Of a stretch of DNA of 7,769 bases, positions 1 to 6,182 are shown one piece after another; position 1 is the first letter of the stretch; each line of letters begins with the position of its first letter. The translations under genes were made by a program, and so were the position numbers. Origin of the DNA: Nitrospiraceae bacterium. Its GTDB lineage: Bacteria > Nitrospirota > Thermodesulfovibrionia > Thermodesulfovibrionales > UBA9159. Under the pieces are notes generated by a model. That model made no database searches. It was not told where the DNA came from and worked only from the letters and a program-made list of their open reading frames with translations. Location: assembly GCA_003453735.1 (NCBI GenBank), contig DMNE01000361.1, positions 1-7,769 on the forward strand, in the 5' to 3' direction.

Positions 1-23
1 TTCCGCCACTTCGGCTATCACAA

Positions 24-53
24 GGGGAGGGGTTCAGTGCTGAACTCCTCCCC
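24..53 (-). terminator. Hairpin downstream of the selenoprotein gene, possible terminator
   Basis: Two 14-base arms (24-37 and 40-53) pair along their whole length apart from one position: G-U if read on the plus strand, C-A mismatch on the minus strand. The inner pair cannot close, leaving a 4-base loop. It lies about 35 bases beyond the TAA at 89-91 and is very GC-rich at its base. The sequence after it on the minus strand starts TTGTGAT, so there is no real U-tract. It may be a terminator for this gene, a bidirectional one with a gene left of the window, or an unrelated inverted repeat. Confidence 0.4.
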
Positions 54-88
54 ACGAATTCTGCTGTCGTGCCTCTAAGTAGTCTCTG

Positions 89-853
89 TTAATTTCCCAC
101 AAGCTCTTCGATGCCCTTGGCATCTCTGGCACCGGAGAGTACCCTTCCATCAGGCGTAATGATGGTAGGTGTGCCTGAAATCCCGAGCTTTTCGGCGAGC
201 TTGATGTTTTCGTCAATGACGGAAGTTTCACATTTTGGTTTCGGCAACTCTTTATGTTCGAAGGCATCATCAAGAAGGGCTAAAGACTTTTCGCACTCAA
301 TGGCCTTCGCCTTCTCATACGACCCTTTATGCATCGGCAGCGGAAACAATTTTATATAAAAGGCGATATCTTTTCTCTCTTCAACAACCTTCTTCATCTC
401 CTGATGAAGTTTTGCACAGTACGGTCACTCGGGGTCGTCAAAGACGATCAGTTTATATTTGGCATTTTTGTCTCCCATCACAAGGGCGTCATCGAGAGGA
501 ATCTTTGATGGGTCGACTTTAGTGAGTTCCTCGAACCTCTCTTTGGTGAGATTCTTCTTCTCCTGGAATGTGAAGATTGAACCCGATATGAGGTACTTCT
601 TCGAAAAGTCAATATAGGTCAGGCCTTTTTTTCCATTGGTCTCAATATCCACTTCCCACAGACTTTTCATAGGACTTGTTGTAATCTCCAAGACCTTGAT
701 GTTTGGGTCCAACTCTTTCAGCAGGGTTGTAGCCTCTTCTTTGCTTAACGTATGGCATTTCGAGCAGTCCTGGCCTTTTTCACTGAAGCCGTGCGAATAA
801 GACGCCGGAATCAGGAAAAAAGCAGCTGCCATGAGTAAAACAATTCTTCGCAT
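89..853 (-). CDS. Secreted DsbC/DsbG-like thiol-disulfide protein, predicted selenoprotein (UPYC active site, Sec143)
   Basis: Predicted periplasmic disulfide isomerase/reductase of the DsbC/DsbG thioredoxin-fold family, 254 residues including one selenocysteine. Residues 1-20 form a signal peptide (RR, then a hydrophobic run). CSKCH lies at 30-34. A DsbC-like N-terminal domain (about 50-96, with GLTYIDFSKKYLISG resembling DsbC's GVLYITDDGKHIIQG) precedes the catalytic domain. The catalytic motif reads FDDPE-[TGA]-PYCAKLHQEM, where E. coli DsbC has a CGYCHKLHEQM-type motif, so TGA at 425-427 replaces the first catalytic Cys. The cis-Pro loop GTPT is at 227-230, and further Cys are at 187 and 208. 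The frame is open and family-like on both sides of the TGA. A SECIS-type hairpin follows it. I chose the start at 853 because GGAGGTG (857-863) precedes it by 3 bases and the hydrophobic run then follows at once; the ATG at 877 lies within the putative -10. The family assignment is sure. Sec insertion is inferred; selA/selB/selC are not in the window. Confidence 0.87.
392..409 (-). promoter_or_regulatory. Bacterial SECIS-type hairpin downstream of the in-frame UGA
   Basis: On the minus-strand transcript, CUUCAUC-AGGA-GAUGAAG forms a perfect 7-bp stem with a 4-base loop. It starts 15 bases after the UGA at 425-427, so the loop begins 23 bases after it. Bacterial SECIS elements lie inside the coding region just after UGA and carry a G within the first two loop bases; here the second and third loop bases are both G. 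The fit in position, stem and loop is seen directly. Recognition by SelB is inferred. Confidence 0.78.
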
Positions 854-856
854 ATT

Positions 857-863
857 CACCTCC
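857..863 (-). promoter_or_regulatory. Strong ribosome binding site deciding the selenoprotein start
   Basis: GGAGGTG on the minus strand is followed by AAT and the ATG at 851-853. This near-perfect Shine-Dalgarno selects the second in-frame Met rather than the ATG at 875-877. The chosen Met is followed directly by the signal peptide. Confidence 0.8.
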
Positions 864-875
864 GTAAGTTTTCTC

Positions 876-905
876 ATAGTACCATAAGCGGGGGTAAATG
901 CACAA
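876..905 (-). promoter_or_regulatory. Candidate promoter of the selenoprotein gene
   Basis: On the minus strand, TGG-TACTAT (876-884) is an extended -10 type element. TTGTGC (900-905) sits 18 bases upstream of the hexamer as a weak -35. Transcription would start about 15-20 bases before the Shine-Dalgarno's ATG at 853. The match is moderate: 4 of 6 bases for the -10 and 3 of 6 for the -35. The call relies on the TGn extension and the fitting location. Confidence 0.4.
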
Positions 906-950
906 CAAAATATACCTACTCGCCGCCCAAATGAGGTATACTAAAACGCT

Positions 951-1200
951 ATGCCCTTGTATGGTAAATTATTCCTCAACGATGTCATCGAAGAGCTTGT
1001 CTTTGACCCGAAAGGTGAAGTTCTCGGAGGCGCCAAGGATATGATTGTCGTGAAGGGCGCCCCCCTTTTGACGATATCAGCCAGTAGTATTGAAAGATAG
1101 AAAAAACTGTACCAGATTCTATGGGAGAACATGAACATGTTCAACAAGAGGGCGATGGTGACATGTGTGAGTGGCAGCCTCCTGCAACCCTCTATCCCCC
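951..1200 (+). pseudogene. Remnant of a PRC-barrel domain protein (metal transport associated), N-terminal fragment
   Basis: From the ATG at 951 the frame reads LYGKLFLNDVIEELVFDPKG and then GEVLGGAKDMIVVKGAPLLT. This is the pattern of a PRC-barrel domain at the N-terminus of MgtE/CBS-type magnesium or metal transport proteins in related bacteria. A TAG at 1098-1100 interrupts it. The same frame continues with LYQILWENMNMFNKRAMVT, which still fits the domain's WEhINLFNKR-like segment, and then SGSLLQPSIPP. After about 1198 the resemblance stops, and NRAMP-like sequence begins in another frame. The remaining CBS/MgtE-N part is absent. A TATACT -10-like hexamer at 937-942 precedes the ATG, with no clear -35. 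I call it a dead 5' fragment; the domain call is from pattern memory. Confidence 0.6.
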
Positions 1201-1377
1201 CAGGTCGTAAACGGCGTGATGCTACCTTTTGTATTGATCTTCATGCTGTTTTTAATCAACAAGAAGGAATTGATGGAAGAGGATAGGAACTCAATGACGT
1301 TTAATAAAATGGCAGGGCGACGACCATAGTCACGAATCACGCTGACCGGGACGTTTGTTGTCACAATGGTTATTTAG
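1201..1377 (+). pseudogene. Remnant of an NRAMP-family divalent metal transporter, C-terminal fragment
   Basis: Frame 1201 reads QVVNGVMLPFVLIFMLFLIN then KKELMEEDRNSMTFNKMAG. This is the well conserved late region of NRAMP (MntH-type) proton-coupled Mn/Fe transporters, usually QVVNGxLLPxxLIFMLLLIN. A TAG at 1327-1329 breaks the frame, after which it continues as SRITLTGTFVVTMVI, like the last transmembrane helix, to TAG at 1375-1377. Everything N-terminal, about 400 residues in an intact protein, is missing. It directly abuts the PRC-barrel fragment, so the two were probably adjacent or fused genes before a deletion. It ends 22 bases before mtnA. Confidence 0.72.
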
Positions 1378-1399
1378 AATTCATGGACAGGTGAGGTCG

Positions 1400-2470
1400 A
1401 TGGTAAAAGCAATAGAGTGGTTCAAGGACAGAGTCATCATGCTTGATCAAAGCAGGCTGCCTGCAGAGGTGACGTATATCGAATGCTGTGATTATCACAC
1501 TGTCGCGGAAGGCATCAAGAAGCTTTGGATACGGGGAGCTCCGGCGATCGGCATTGCGGCAGCTATGGGTATTGCCCTCGGCGCGAGGGATATAGAGACT
1601 GAGGATTTTGAAGAGTTTATGGCAAAGCTTGAGCCGGTCTGTAATCTCCTTCTCTCGACGAGGCCGACGGCAGTAAATATTCAGTGGGCGGTGGACAGGC
1701 TGAAGGGGTTGCTTGCGGACAAGGGAGGCCTGCCCGTTGTTCAGCTGAAGGAGATGCTTATTGAGGAGTCCAAGAGGATCCTTGAGGAGGACCGGGAAGT
1801 CAACCGGGCAATCGGACGGTACGGAGCCGGGCTCATCAAAGACGGAGATGCTATTCTGACCCACTGCAATGCAGGGGCGTTGGCAACCGGCGGATATGGT
1901 ACCGCAACAGCACCGATGTTCATTGCACAAGAGCAGGGAAAGAGAATACAGGTGTTTGCTGATGAGACGAGACCGATACTGCAGGGTGCTCGACTTACTG
2001 CCTGGGAGCTGATGCAGGAAGGCATACCTGTTACCTTGATTACTGATAATTCTGCGGGATCACTCATGAAGAAGGGTCTGGTCGACCTTGTCATCGTCGG
2101 AACTGACAGGACGGTCAGGAATGGGGATGTGGCGAATAAGATCGGTACCTATCCGCTCGCCGTCCTTGCTAAAGAGCATGGGATACCCTTTTATGTTGCG
2201 GCCCCTACGAGCAGCATCGACTTGTCGATCTCCACTGGGGATGAGATACCGATTGAAGAGCGGGATCCTTCGGAGGTAACCCATATCTTCGGAAAAGTTA
2301 CGGCGAACGGACGCGAGTCCTTCTGGGGTTCAATCCGGATAGCGCCTGAGGGCGTTGCGGTGAGGAATATGGCCTTCGATGTAACACCTCATCGGTATGT
2401 AACTGCTATAATTACAGAGAAGGGTGTATTCAAGCCGGGAGATGTCAGGCATATAATGGATCGGCTATGA
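1400..2470 (+). CDS. mtnA: S-methyl-5-thioribose-1-phosphate isomerase
   Basis: Converts 5-methylthioribose-1-phosphate to 5-methylthioribulose-1-phosphate in the cytoplasm, as part of methionine salvage from methylthioadenosine. It has 356 residues, normal for MtnA. Visible family motifs are IRGAPAIG (44-51), THCNAGALATGGYGTA (154-169) with catalytic Cys156, DETRP (188-192), and GTDR..NGDVANKIGTY (234-251) with catalytic Asp236. The N-terminal WFKDRVIMLDQSRLP matches the usual W...LDQ..LP start. I chose the ATG at 1400, behind AGGTGAGG (1389-1396); a TTG at 1355 would add 15 residues that overlap the NRAMP remnant. Its stop overlaps the next start as ATGA, indicating translational coupling. 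No other methionine-salvage gene is in the window, so downstream use of the product is unknown. The motifs favour MtnA over related aIF2B-like or ribose-1,5-bisphosphate isomerases. Confidence 0.95.
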   Translation: MVKAIEWFKDRVIMLDQSRLPAEVTYIECCDYHTVAEGIKKLWIRGAPAIGIAAAMGIALGARDIETEDFEEFMAKLEPVCNLLLSTRPTAVNIQWAVDRLKGLLADKGGLPVVQLKEMLIEESKRILEEDREVNRAIGRYGAGLIKDGDAILTHCNAGALATGGYGTATAPMFIAQEQGKRIQVFADETRPILQGARLTAWELMQEGIPVTLITDNSAGSLMKKGLVDLVIVGTDRTVRNGDVANKIGTYPLAVLAKEHGIPFYVAAPTSSIDLSISTGDEIPIEERDPSEVTHIFGKVTANGRESFWGSIRIAPEGVAVRNMAFDVTPHRYVTAIITEKGVFKPGDVRHIMDRL

Positions 2471-3441
2471 AGTGTGACAATATTTTTTCACTGTATGCAG
2501 AGGACTTGGATCGTGTAGAGAAGAGCCTTAGAGCTATTTTTGCGAGTGAGGCCCTCATCATCCCTGTGATCGGGGAACATATTATACGGGGCGGAGGCAA
2601 AAGGCTGAGGCCGCTCTTTTTAATTCTGAGCGCTGACCTTGCCAATTACAGGGGCGAAAACAGGATCATCCTGGCGGGTATTGTTGAAGCGATCCATACA
2701 GCGTCCCTACTCCATGACGATGTAGTGGACGAAGCCCAGGTCAGAAGGGGGAAGCCCGCCTCTCATGTCCTGTGGGGAAATCAGGTAGCTATTCTTGTGG
2801 GAGACTATATTTATGCTACTGCCCTGAGAATCTCTGTCCTACAGGATGACCTGAGGATCATCGAGGCGCTGTCAGGGGCGATAGCCGCCATGACTGAGGG
2901 AGAGATTATGCAACTGAACAAGGTGGCAGATCCTGAGATAACCCTTGATGAGTATTATCGGATAATCTCTTCAAAGACAGGTGCTCTTATCTCGGCAGCA
3001 TGCAGGATCGGCGGCATCTTGGGCAGACTCCCCCGGGAAGAGGAGGATGCACTCAGCAGATTCGGTATGAAGACGGGAATCGCATTTCAGATAGCAGACG
3101 ATGTACTGGATTACATGGCAGATGAGAGGGGCCTCGGGAAGAAACTGGGGAAGGACCTCGAAGAAGGCAAGATAACACTTCCCCTCATTTACCTGCTCAA
3201 GGTGGCCTCGAGTGAAGAAAAAGAAGAGGTGAAACGGATTATCAAGAGTGATCTTTTCGGGACTGATGACTTGATGAGGATTACCGAGCTGTTCGGAAAG
3301 TATCGTGCGATAGAAGAATCTCTGAGGATTGCGCAAGGGCTGCTGAATGAAGCGAAGGAAGAACTTACGGTATTTTCAGACTTACCGGAAAGGAAGTCCC
3401 TGTTAATGCTTGCAGAGTACGCTCTTGCAAGGCAGAGGTAA
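2467..3441 (+). CDS. Long-chain trans-polyprenyl diphosphate synthase (octaprenyl/heptaprenyl type)
   Basis: Class I trans-isoprenyl diphosphate synthase that extends an allylic diphosphate with IPP, giving the side chain of a respiratory quinone. It has 324 residues. GGGKRLRP is at 42-49. The first Asp-rich motif, LLHDDVVD, has Asp84, 85 and 88. The following RRGKPASH (93-100) is typical, as are KTG at 170-172, the second Asp-rich motif QIADDVLD (208-215, Asp211, 212, 215) and the [15 protein letters not shown] stretch (228-242). The fifth residue before the first DDxxD is Ala79, a small residue as found in long-chain synthases rather than a chain-stopping aromatic. Exact chain length (C35-C50) cannot be read from sequence. 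The start overlaps the mtnA stop by 4 bases and has no clear Shine-Dalgarno, so translation is probably coupled. The end overlaps the next gene by one base. Confidence 0.93.
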   Translation: MKCDNIFSLYAEDLDRVEKSLRAIFASEALIIPVIGEHIIRGGGKRLRPLFLILSADLANYRGENRIILAGIVEAIHTASLLHDDVVDEAQVRRGKPASHVLWGNQVAILVGDYIYATALRISVLQDDLRIIEALSGAIAAMTEGEIMQLNKVADPEITLDEYYRIISSKTGALISAACRIGGILGRLPREEEDALSRFGMKTGIAFQIADDVLDYMADERGLGKKLGKDLEEGKITLPLIYLLKVASSEEKEEVKRIIKSDLFGTDDLMRITELFGKYRAIEESLRIAQGLLNEAKEELTVFSDLPERKSLLMLAEYALARQR

Positions 3442-3950
3442 TGCATCCGCTGGCTGAATTGGCGAGAAAGGCGGTGGAGGAGTTTACGACAACGGGTAGG
3501 ATTCTTCCACCTCCTCAAGAACTCACGCCCGAGATGCGGGATCGGGCAGGGGTCTTCGTTTGTCTGAAAAAAAAGAATGGAGAATTGAGGGGATGTATCG
3601 GCACTTTTATGCCCTGTTGCAGGAACGTGGCTGAGGAGATCATCAGAAATGCGGTAGCTGCTTCAAGAGAAGACCCGAGGTTTTTCCCCGTAGAAGCTGC
3701 TGAGCTATCTGATCTCACCTATTCGGTTGATGTGCTTTCTCCCCCCGAAAGGATAGAGAGTGTCGAGGTTCTGGATCCCAAACGATATGGGGTGATTGTC
3801 GAGCATAGAGGGCTGAGGGGGCTTCTGCTGCCGGACCTCGAAGGGGTGGACACTGTAGAGGAGCAACTCAGGATTGTAAAGATGAAGGCTGGAATATCTA
3901 TGGCCGAAGACTGCATAGTCCATAGGTTTGAAGTCGAGAGGTACTGTTGA
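3441..3950 (+). CDS. AMMECR1-domain protein (AmmeMemoRadiSam system protein A type)
   Basis: Single-domain AMMECR1 protein of 169 residues. The family hallmark LRGCIGT is at 49-55. A.....EDPRFFPV (71-84) and [17 protein letters not shown] (127-143) are the other conserved blocks. The domain is found from bacteria to humans. In many prokaryotes it accompanies a Memo-like protein and a radical SAM protein; neither partner lies in this window. The biochemical role is not established as far as I know, so none is assigned. Its ATG overlaps the preceding TAA by one base (TAATG), with GAGG at 3435-3438 as Shine-Dalgarno, so it is the third gene of the mtnA cluster. It ends in Tyr-Cys. Confidence 0.9.
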   Translation: MHPLAELARKAVEEFTTTGRILPPPQELTPEMRDRAGVFVCLKKKNGELRGCIGTFMPCCRNVAEEIIRNAVAASREDPRFFPVEAAELSDLTYSVDVLSPPERIESVEVLDPKRYGVIVEHRGLRGLLLPDLEGVDTVEEQLRIVKMKAGISMAEDCIVHRFEVERYC

Positions 3951-4093
3951 ACAATCGGAGGCGCTGCATTTTTCATCATAGGCAGGCGCCAAGGTGGAGT
4001 TAGGTGCCAGCGGTCTTCTGAGGATCCTGCACGTCTCCGGAGCGTTTCAGGACGGAGAGGGAGCACCCCGCTGGAGATAATGCAGTAGAGCCT
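3951..4093 (+). other. Gene-free gap with several inverted repeats (possible structured leader or terminator)
   Basis: This is the only sizable gap inside the plus-strand gene run. It holds ggcgc-tgc (3960-3967) facing gca-ggcgcc (3983-3990), an 8-bp stem with a bulge that could end the mtnA cluster transcript, although no T-tract follows. Further on, CCAGCGG (4007-4013) pairs perfectly with CCGCTGG (4068-4074). Inside that are TCTCCG/CGGAGA and TCCTG/CAGGA pairs, and GGTGC (4003-4007) could instead pair with GCACC (4063-4067). No known riboswitch consensus was recognised. No convincing promoter was seen; GATAAT at 4076-4081 has no -35. Confidence 0.35.
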
Positions 4094-5623
4094 ATGCAAG
4101 AAGACTGGTCGGAGGATTCGTTGGAGATGCCTCTCACGGGAAACCTTAGAGAATATAGCCTGCCCAGGATCCTCCTTGAAATTAAAAGAAAGGGGGTGAC
4201 CGGCACGCTTTCTCTCACGTCTCCGCCCGTTACGAAAAAAATCTATTTTGACAAAGGCGCCCCTGTTTTCGCTTCTTCTGCGTCGGACGGTGACAGGTTC
4301 GGCGAGATGCTCGTGAGGGCAGGTAAGATTACTACCCAGCAGCATGAGAAATCCCTGGCACTCCTGAAAACAACGGGGAAACGATACGGTGAGATACTGG
4401 TGGCACTCGGCTACATCACGCCAAAGGAACTCGTAGGGAGCGCCAAATACCAGGTAATGGAGATTATGTATAGCTGCTTCCAACTTGACGATGGTATCTA
4501 TGAATTTCAGGAGGAGGTCTTGTCTTCTCAAGAGATAACCCTCACGATAAGCATGGAAAAACTTATCTACGAGGGCATCAAGAGGCTGGAAAGGAAGGCG
4601 GCAGTGCAAAAAGATATGCCGCACCCTGATATGGTGTTCAAACCCAACGATGCTTATGGAATTCCTCGGCGAAATGGGGGTGGGTTTCTTGATCTTAATG
4701 CCGAGGACAGTCGAATACTTTCCCTCGTGGATGGAGAAAGAACGGTAAGGCAGGTGACAGAGGAAGCACATGCAGATTCCTTTGAGGCAATGAAAACCCT
4801 TTATGGATTGGCTTTTGTCGGCGTAATCGTCCAGAAAGGAACCGCGAAGAAAAGCGCTGAGGCCGGAGATCCCGCGGGAGCGGCGGGAGACGAGTCGTGC
4901 ATGGAAAGCGAAAAAACACCATCTCTTTCCGAAGTTCATAATGATCTGGTGAAAAGGGTTGAAGACCTTTATCAGCAGCTGAAGAGTATGGGCCCTGATG
5001 AACTACTGCAGGTTGATAAGAGGACAGAATTGCCAGAGATAAAGAGAAGTTACTATCGACTGGTAAAAGAATTCCATCCTGACAGGGTTTATCATATAGA
5101 CGATAACGAATTAAAATATAAGATCACCGCTATTTTTGATACCATAACAAAGGCGTATAAACTGTTTCTGGATGAGGTAAAGCGGAGGGAGTATTTTGAT
5201 TCCCTAGGGAAGCCGTCGAAGCCTCATTCATGGAAAGAGCCAGACAGGCCCCCTGAGAACGTTACTCGGGAAATACTCCTAAAGGAAATGTTTCAGAGAG
5301 GAATGGAGGAGTTCAAGAAGGGCAATTTCTGGGGGGCTGTTGATCTATTTAAACGGGTGACCAGTGAAGATCCCCAGAGCGCCAGGGCATGGAATTATCT
5401 TTCTCTTGCCCTAAGCAAGGTTCCCAATAAACTGAAAGAGTCTGAAGAAACGCTTCTCAAGGCTGTTGCCCTCGACCCTTCTAACAGCGAGTACCTCACT
5501 AACCTTGGGCTTATCTATCTCAAGGCAGGGCTCAAGCTGAGAGCAAAAAAACAGTTCGAGAAGGCCCTGAGATTAGATCCTGATGACATGCAAGCAAAGA
5601 AGGGCCTTCAAGAGATAGGATGA
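4094..5623 (+). CDS. DUF4388 (PATAN-like) - DnaJ - TPR multidomain protein
   Basis: Cytoplasmic protein of 509 residues without a signal peptide or membrane segment. Residues 14-165 are a DUF4388/PATAN-type region: LTGNLREYSLPRILLEIKRK, then GVTGTLSL, KKIYFDKGAPVFASS, and the FGEMLVRAGKIT and YGEILVALGYIT repeats. Residues 200-247 look like a small winged-helix-like module (DSRILSLVDGERTVRQV). After a low-complexity Ala/Gly/Glu linker (250-275) comes a J-domain (305-371) with YYRLVKEFHPDRVY and the HPD triad at 328-330, which in this family stimulates Hsp70 ATPase. TPR repeats fill about 395-509 (NYLSLAL, then EYLTNLGLIYLKAGLKLRAK). DUF4388 proteins are often linked to response regulators and surface motility; the role here is unknown. 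Met12 (4127), 11 bases behind GGAGG (4111-4115), is a possible alternative start, since 4094 has only a weak Shine-Dalgarno. Confidence 0.85.
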   Translation: MQEDWSEDSLEMPLTGNLREYSLPRILLEIKRKGVTGTLSLTSPPVTKKIYFDKGAPVFASSASDGDRFGEMLVRAGKITTQQHEKSLALLKTTGKRYGEILVALGYITPKELVGSAKYQVMEIMYSCFQLDDGIYEFQEEVLSSQEITLTISMEKLIYEGIKRLERKAAVQKDMPHPDMVFKPNDAYGIPRRNGGGFLDLNAEDSRILSLVDGERTVRQVTEEAHADSFEAMKTLYGLAFVGVIVQKGTAKKSAEAGDPAGAAGDESCMESEKTPSLSEVHNDLVKRVEDLYQQLKSMGPDELLQVDKRTELPEIKRSYYRLVKEFHPDRVYHIDDNELKYKITAIFDTITKAYKLFLDEVKRREYFDSLGKPSKPHSWKEPDRPPENVTREILLKEMFQRGMEEFKKGNFWGAVDLFKRVTSEDPQSARAWNYLSLALSKVPNKLKESEETLLKAVALDPSNSEYLTNLGLIYLKAGLKLRAKKQFEKALRLDPDDMQAKKGLQEIG

Positions 5624-5681
5624 TTTTCAAGGATGAAGCACGAGTCTTCGATCTGATGGCAAGCTCGAAGGCACCTCGATA

Positions 5682-6092
5682 ATGGATGCAGCCGCCCGAC
5701 GATTAAAAAAGCTCTTTTCTAAGATCTCACCCATGATTGAACCATACACCCAAGAGGTCTGTCCTCAATGCCAGGAGGTCTGTTGCAAGCAAAGGCATGC
5801 CTTTCCAAATGAGAAAGACCGTATCTTTCTGGGTGCCCTTAGTGTCGAAAGTCCGCCCTGTGACAGCAGTCGGTCACCTGATGAACAGTGCCAGTTTCTC
5901 GGCAGAAAGGGGTGTATAAACCCGAGATGGATGAGACCCTTTCGGTGTACATGGTTTTTCTGTGAACCCTTGCTAAGAGCCATGGAGAGGGGCCCGGAGA
6001 AGAGATATAGGCAATTGACAGCACTGCTGGGTGAGATCGTCAAAGTGAGCAATGATCTGCAGGTGAAGTTCCTAGATCGGGAATCCCCCTAG
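5682..6092 (+). CDS. YkgJ-type cysteine-rich protein, putative zinc/iron-chelating
   Basis: 136 residues with nine Cys at 27, 30, 34, 35, 60, 70, 78, 89 and 94. The pattern CPQCQEVCC followed by CQFLGRKGC and RPFRCTWFFC matches the YkgJ/UPF0153 family (putative zinc- or iron-chelating domain, where CxFL..xGC...RPxxCrxyxC is typical). No signal peptide or membrane segment is visible, so it is probably cytoplasmic. Function is not known for the family. It lies 58 bases after the DUF4388-DnaJ-TPR gene on the same strand and may be cotranscribed. The Shine-Dalgarno is weak. The short gap before it contains CTTCGA (5646-5651) facing TCGAAG (5665-5670), a modest hairpin. Confidence 0.75.
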   Translation: MDAAARRLKKLFSKISPMIEPYTQEVCPQCQEVCCKQRHAFPNEKDRIFLGALSVESPPCDSSRSPDEQCQFLGRKGCINPRWMRPFRCTWFFCEPLLRAMERGPEKRYRQLTALLGEIVKVSNDLQVKFLDRESP

Positions 6093-6098
6093 GTAATT

Positions 6099-6118
6099 AC
6101 AGGAGATCTGCTTCCTGT
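6099..6118 (+). terminator. Small inverted repeat after the YkgJ-type gene, weak terminator candidate
   Basis: ACAGGA (6099-6104) pairs with TCCTGT (6113-6118), with a further G-U pair inside and a 6-base loop. It begins 7 bases after the TAG at 6090-6092 and lies before the promoter at 6152. The following bases (TGCGGC) are not T-rich, so termination is only suggested by position. Confidence 0.25.
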
Positions 6119-6148
6119 TGCGGCTTGGCCTGATCAGTGCTGGAGAGA

Positions 6149-6157
6149 TGGTATAAT
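6149..6157 (+). promoter_or_regulatory. Extended -10 promoter for the M56 peptidase gene
   Basis: TGG-TATAAT is a perfect TGn extended -10 with a consensus hexamer at 6152-6157. No good -35 lies at 16-18 bases; TTGGCC at 6125-6130 is 21 bases away. The 5' leader to the ATG at 6183 would be about 19 bases. It marks the start of a new transcription unit with the peptidase and the gene after it. Confidence 0.65.
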
Positions 6158-6182
6158 CGTATGCCGTTCATAACAAGATACA

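Noticed and set aside
425..427. The TGA as a simple nonsense mutation making a pseudogene of two fragments
   Set aside because: The stop falls exactly at the catalytic Cys, downstream sequence keeps all family features without decay, and a SECIS-type hairpin lies at the right distance. It remains the main alternative until selB/selC are confirmed in the genome.
853..877. Upstream ATG at 877 as start of the selenoprotein
   Set aside because: It has no Shine-Dalgarno, lies in the candidate -10 and would put eight extra residues before the signal peptide. The Met at 853 has GGAGGTG just upstream.
1098..1100. In-frame TAG in the PRC-barrel fragment as a pyrrolysine codon
   Set aside because: The locus has a second TAG, a frame change and a large missing segment, so it is a decaying gene rather than a recoded one.
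1355..1399. TTG at 1355 as the start of mtnA
   Set aside because: The extra 15 residues are not MtnA-like and overlap the NRAMP remnant. The ATG at 1400 has a good Shine-Dalgarno and begins the family's usual N-terminus.
3948..4085. Open frame of 44 codons after the TGA that ends the AMMECR1 gene, as a second selenoprotein
   Set aside because: The AMMECR1 domain is complete at the TGA, the extension has no family similarity and no UxxC or SECIS arrangement was seen.
3719..4939. Long minus-strand open frame of about 400 codons
   Set aside because: It lies opposite the AMMECR1 and DUF4388-DnaJ-TPR genes, which have clear domains; its translation is Arg/Ser/Leu-rich shadow sequence without motifs.
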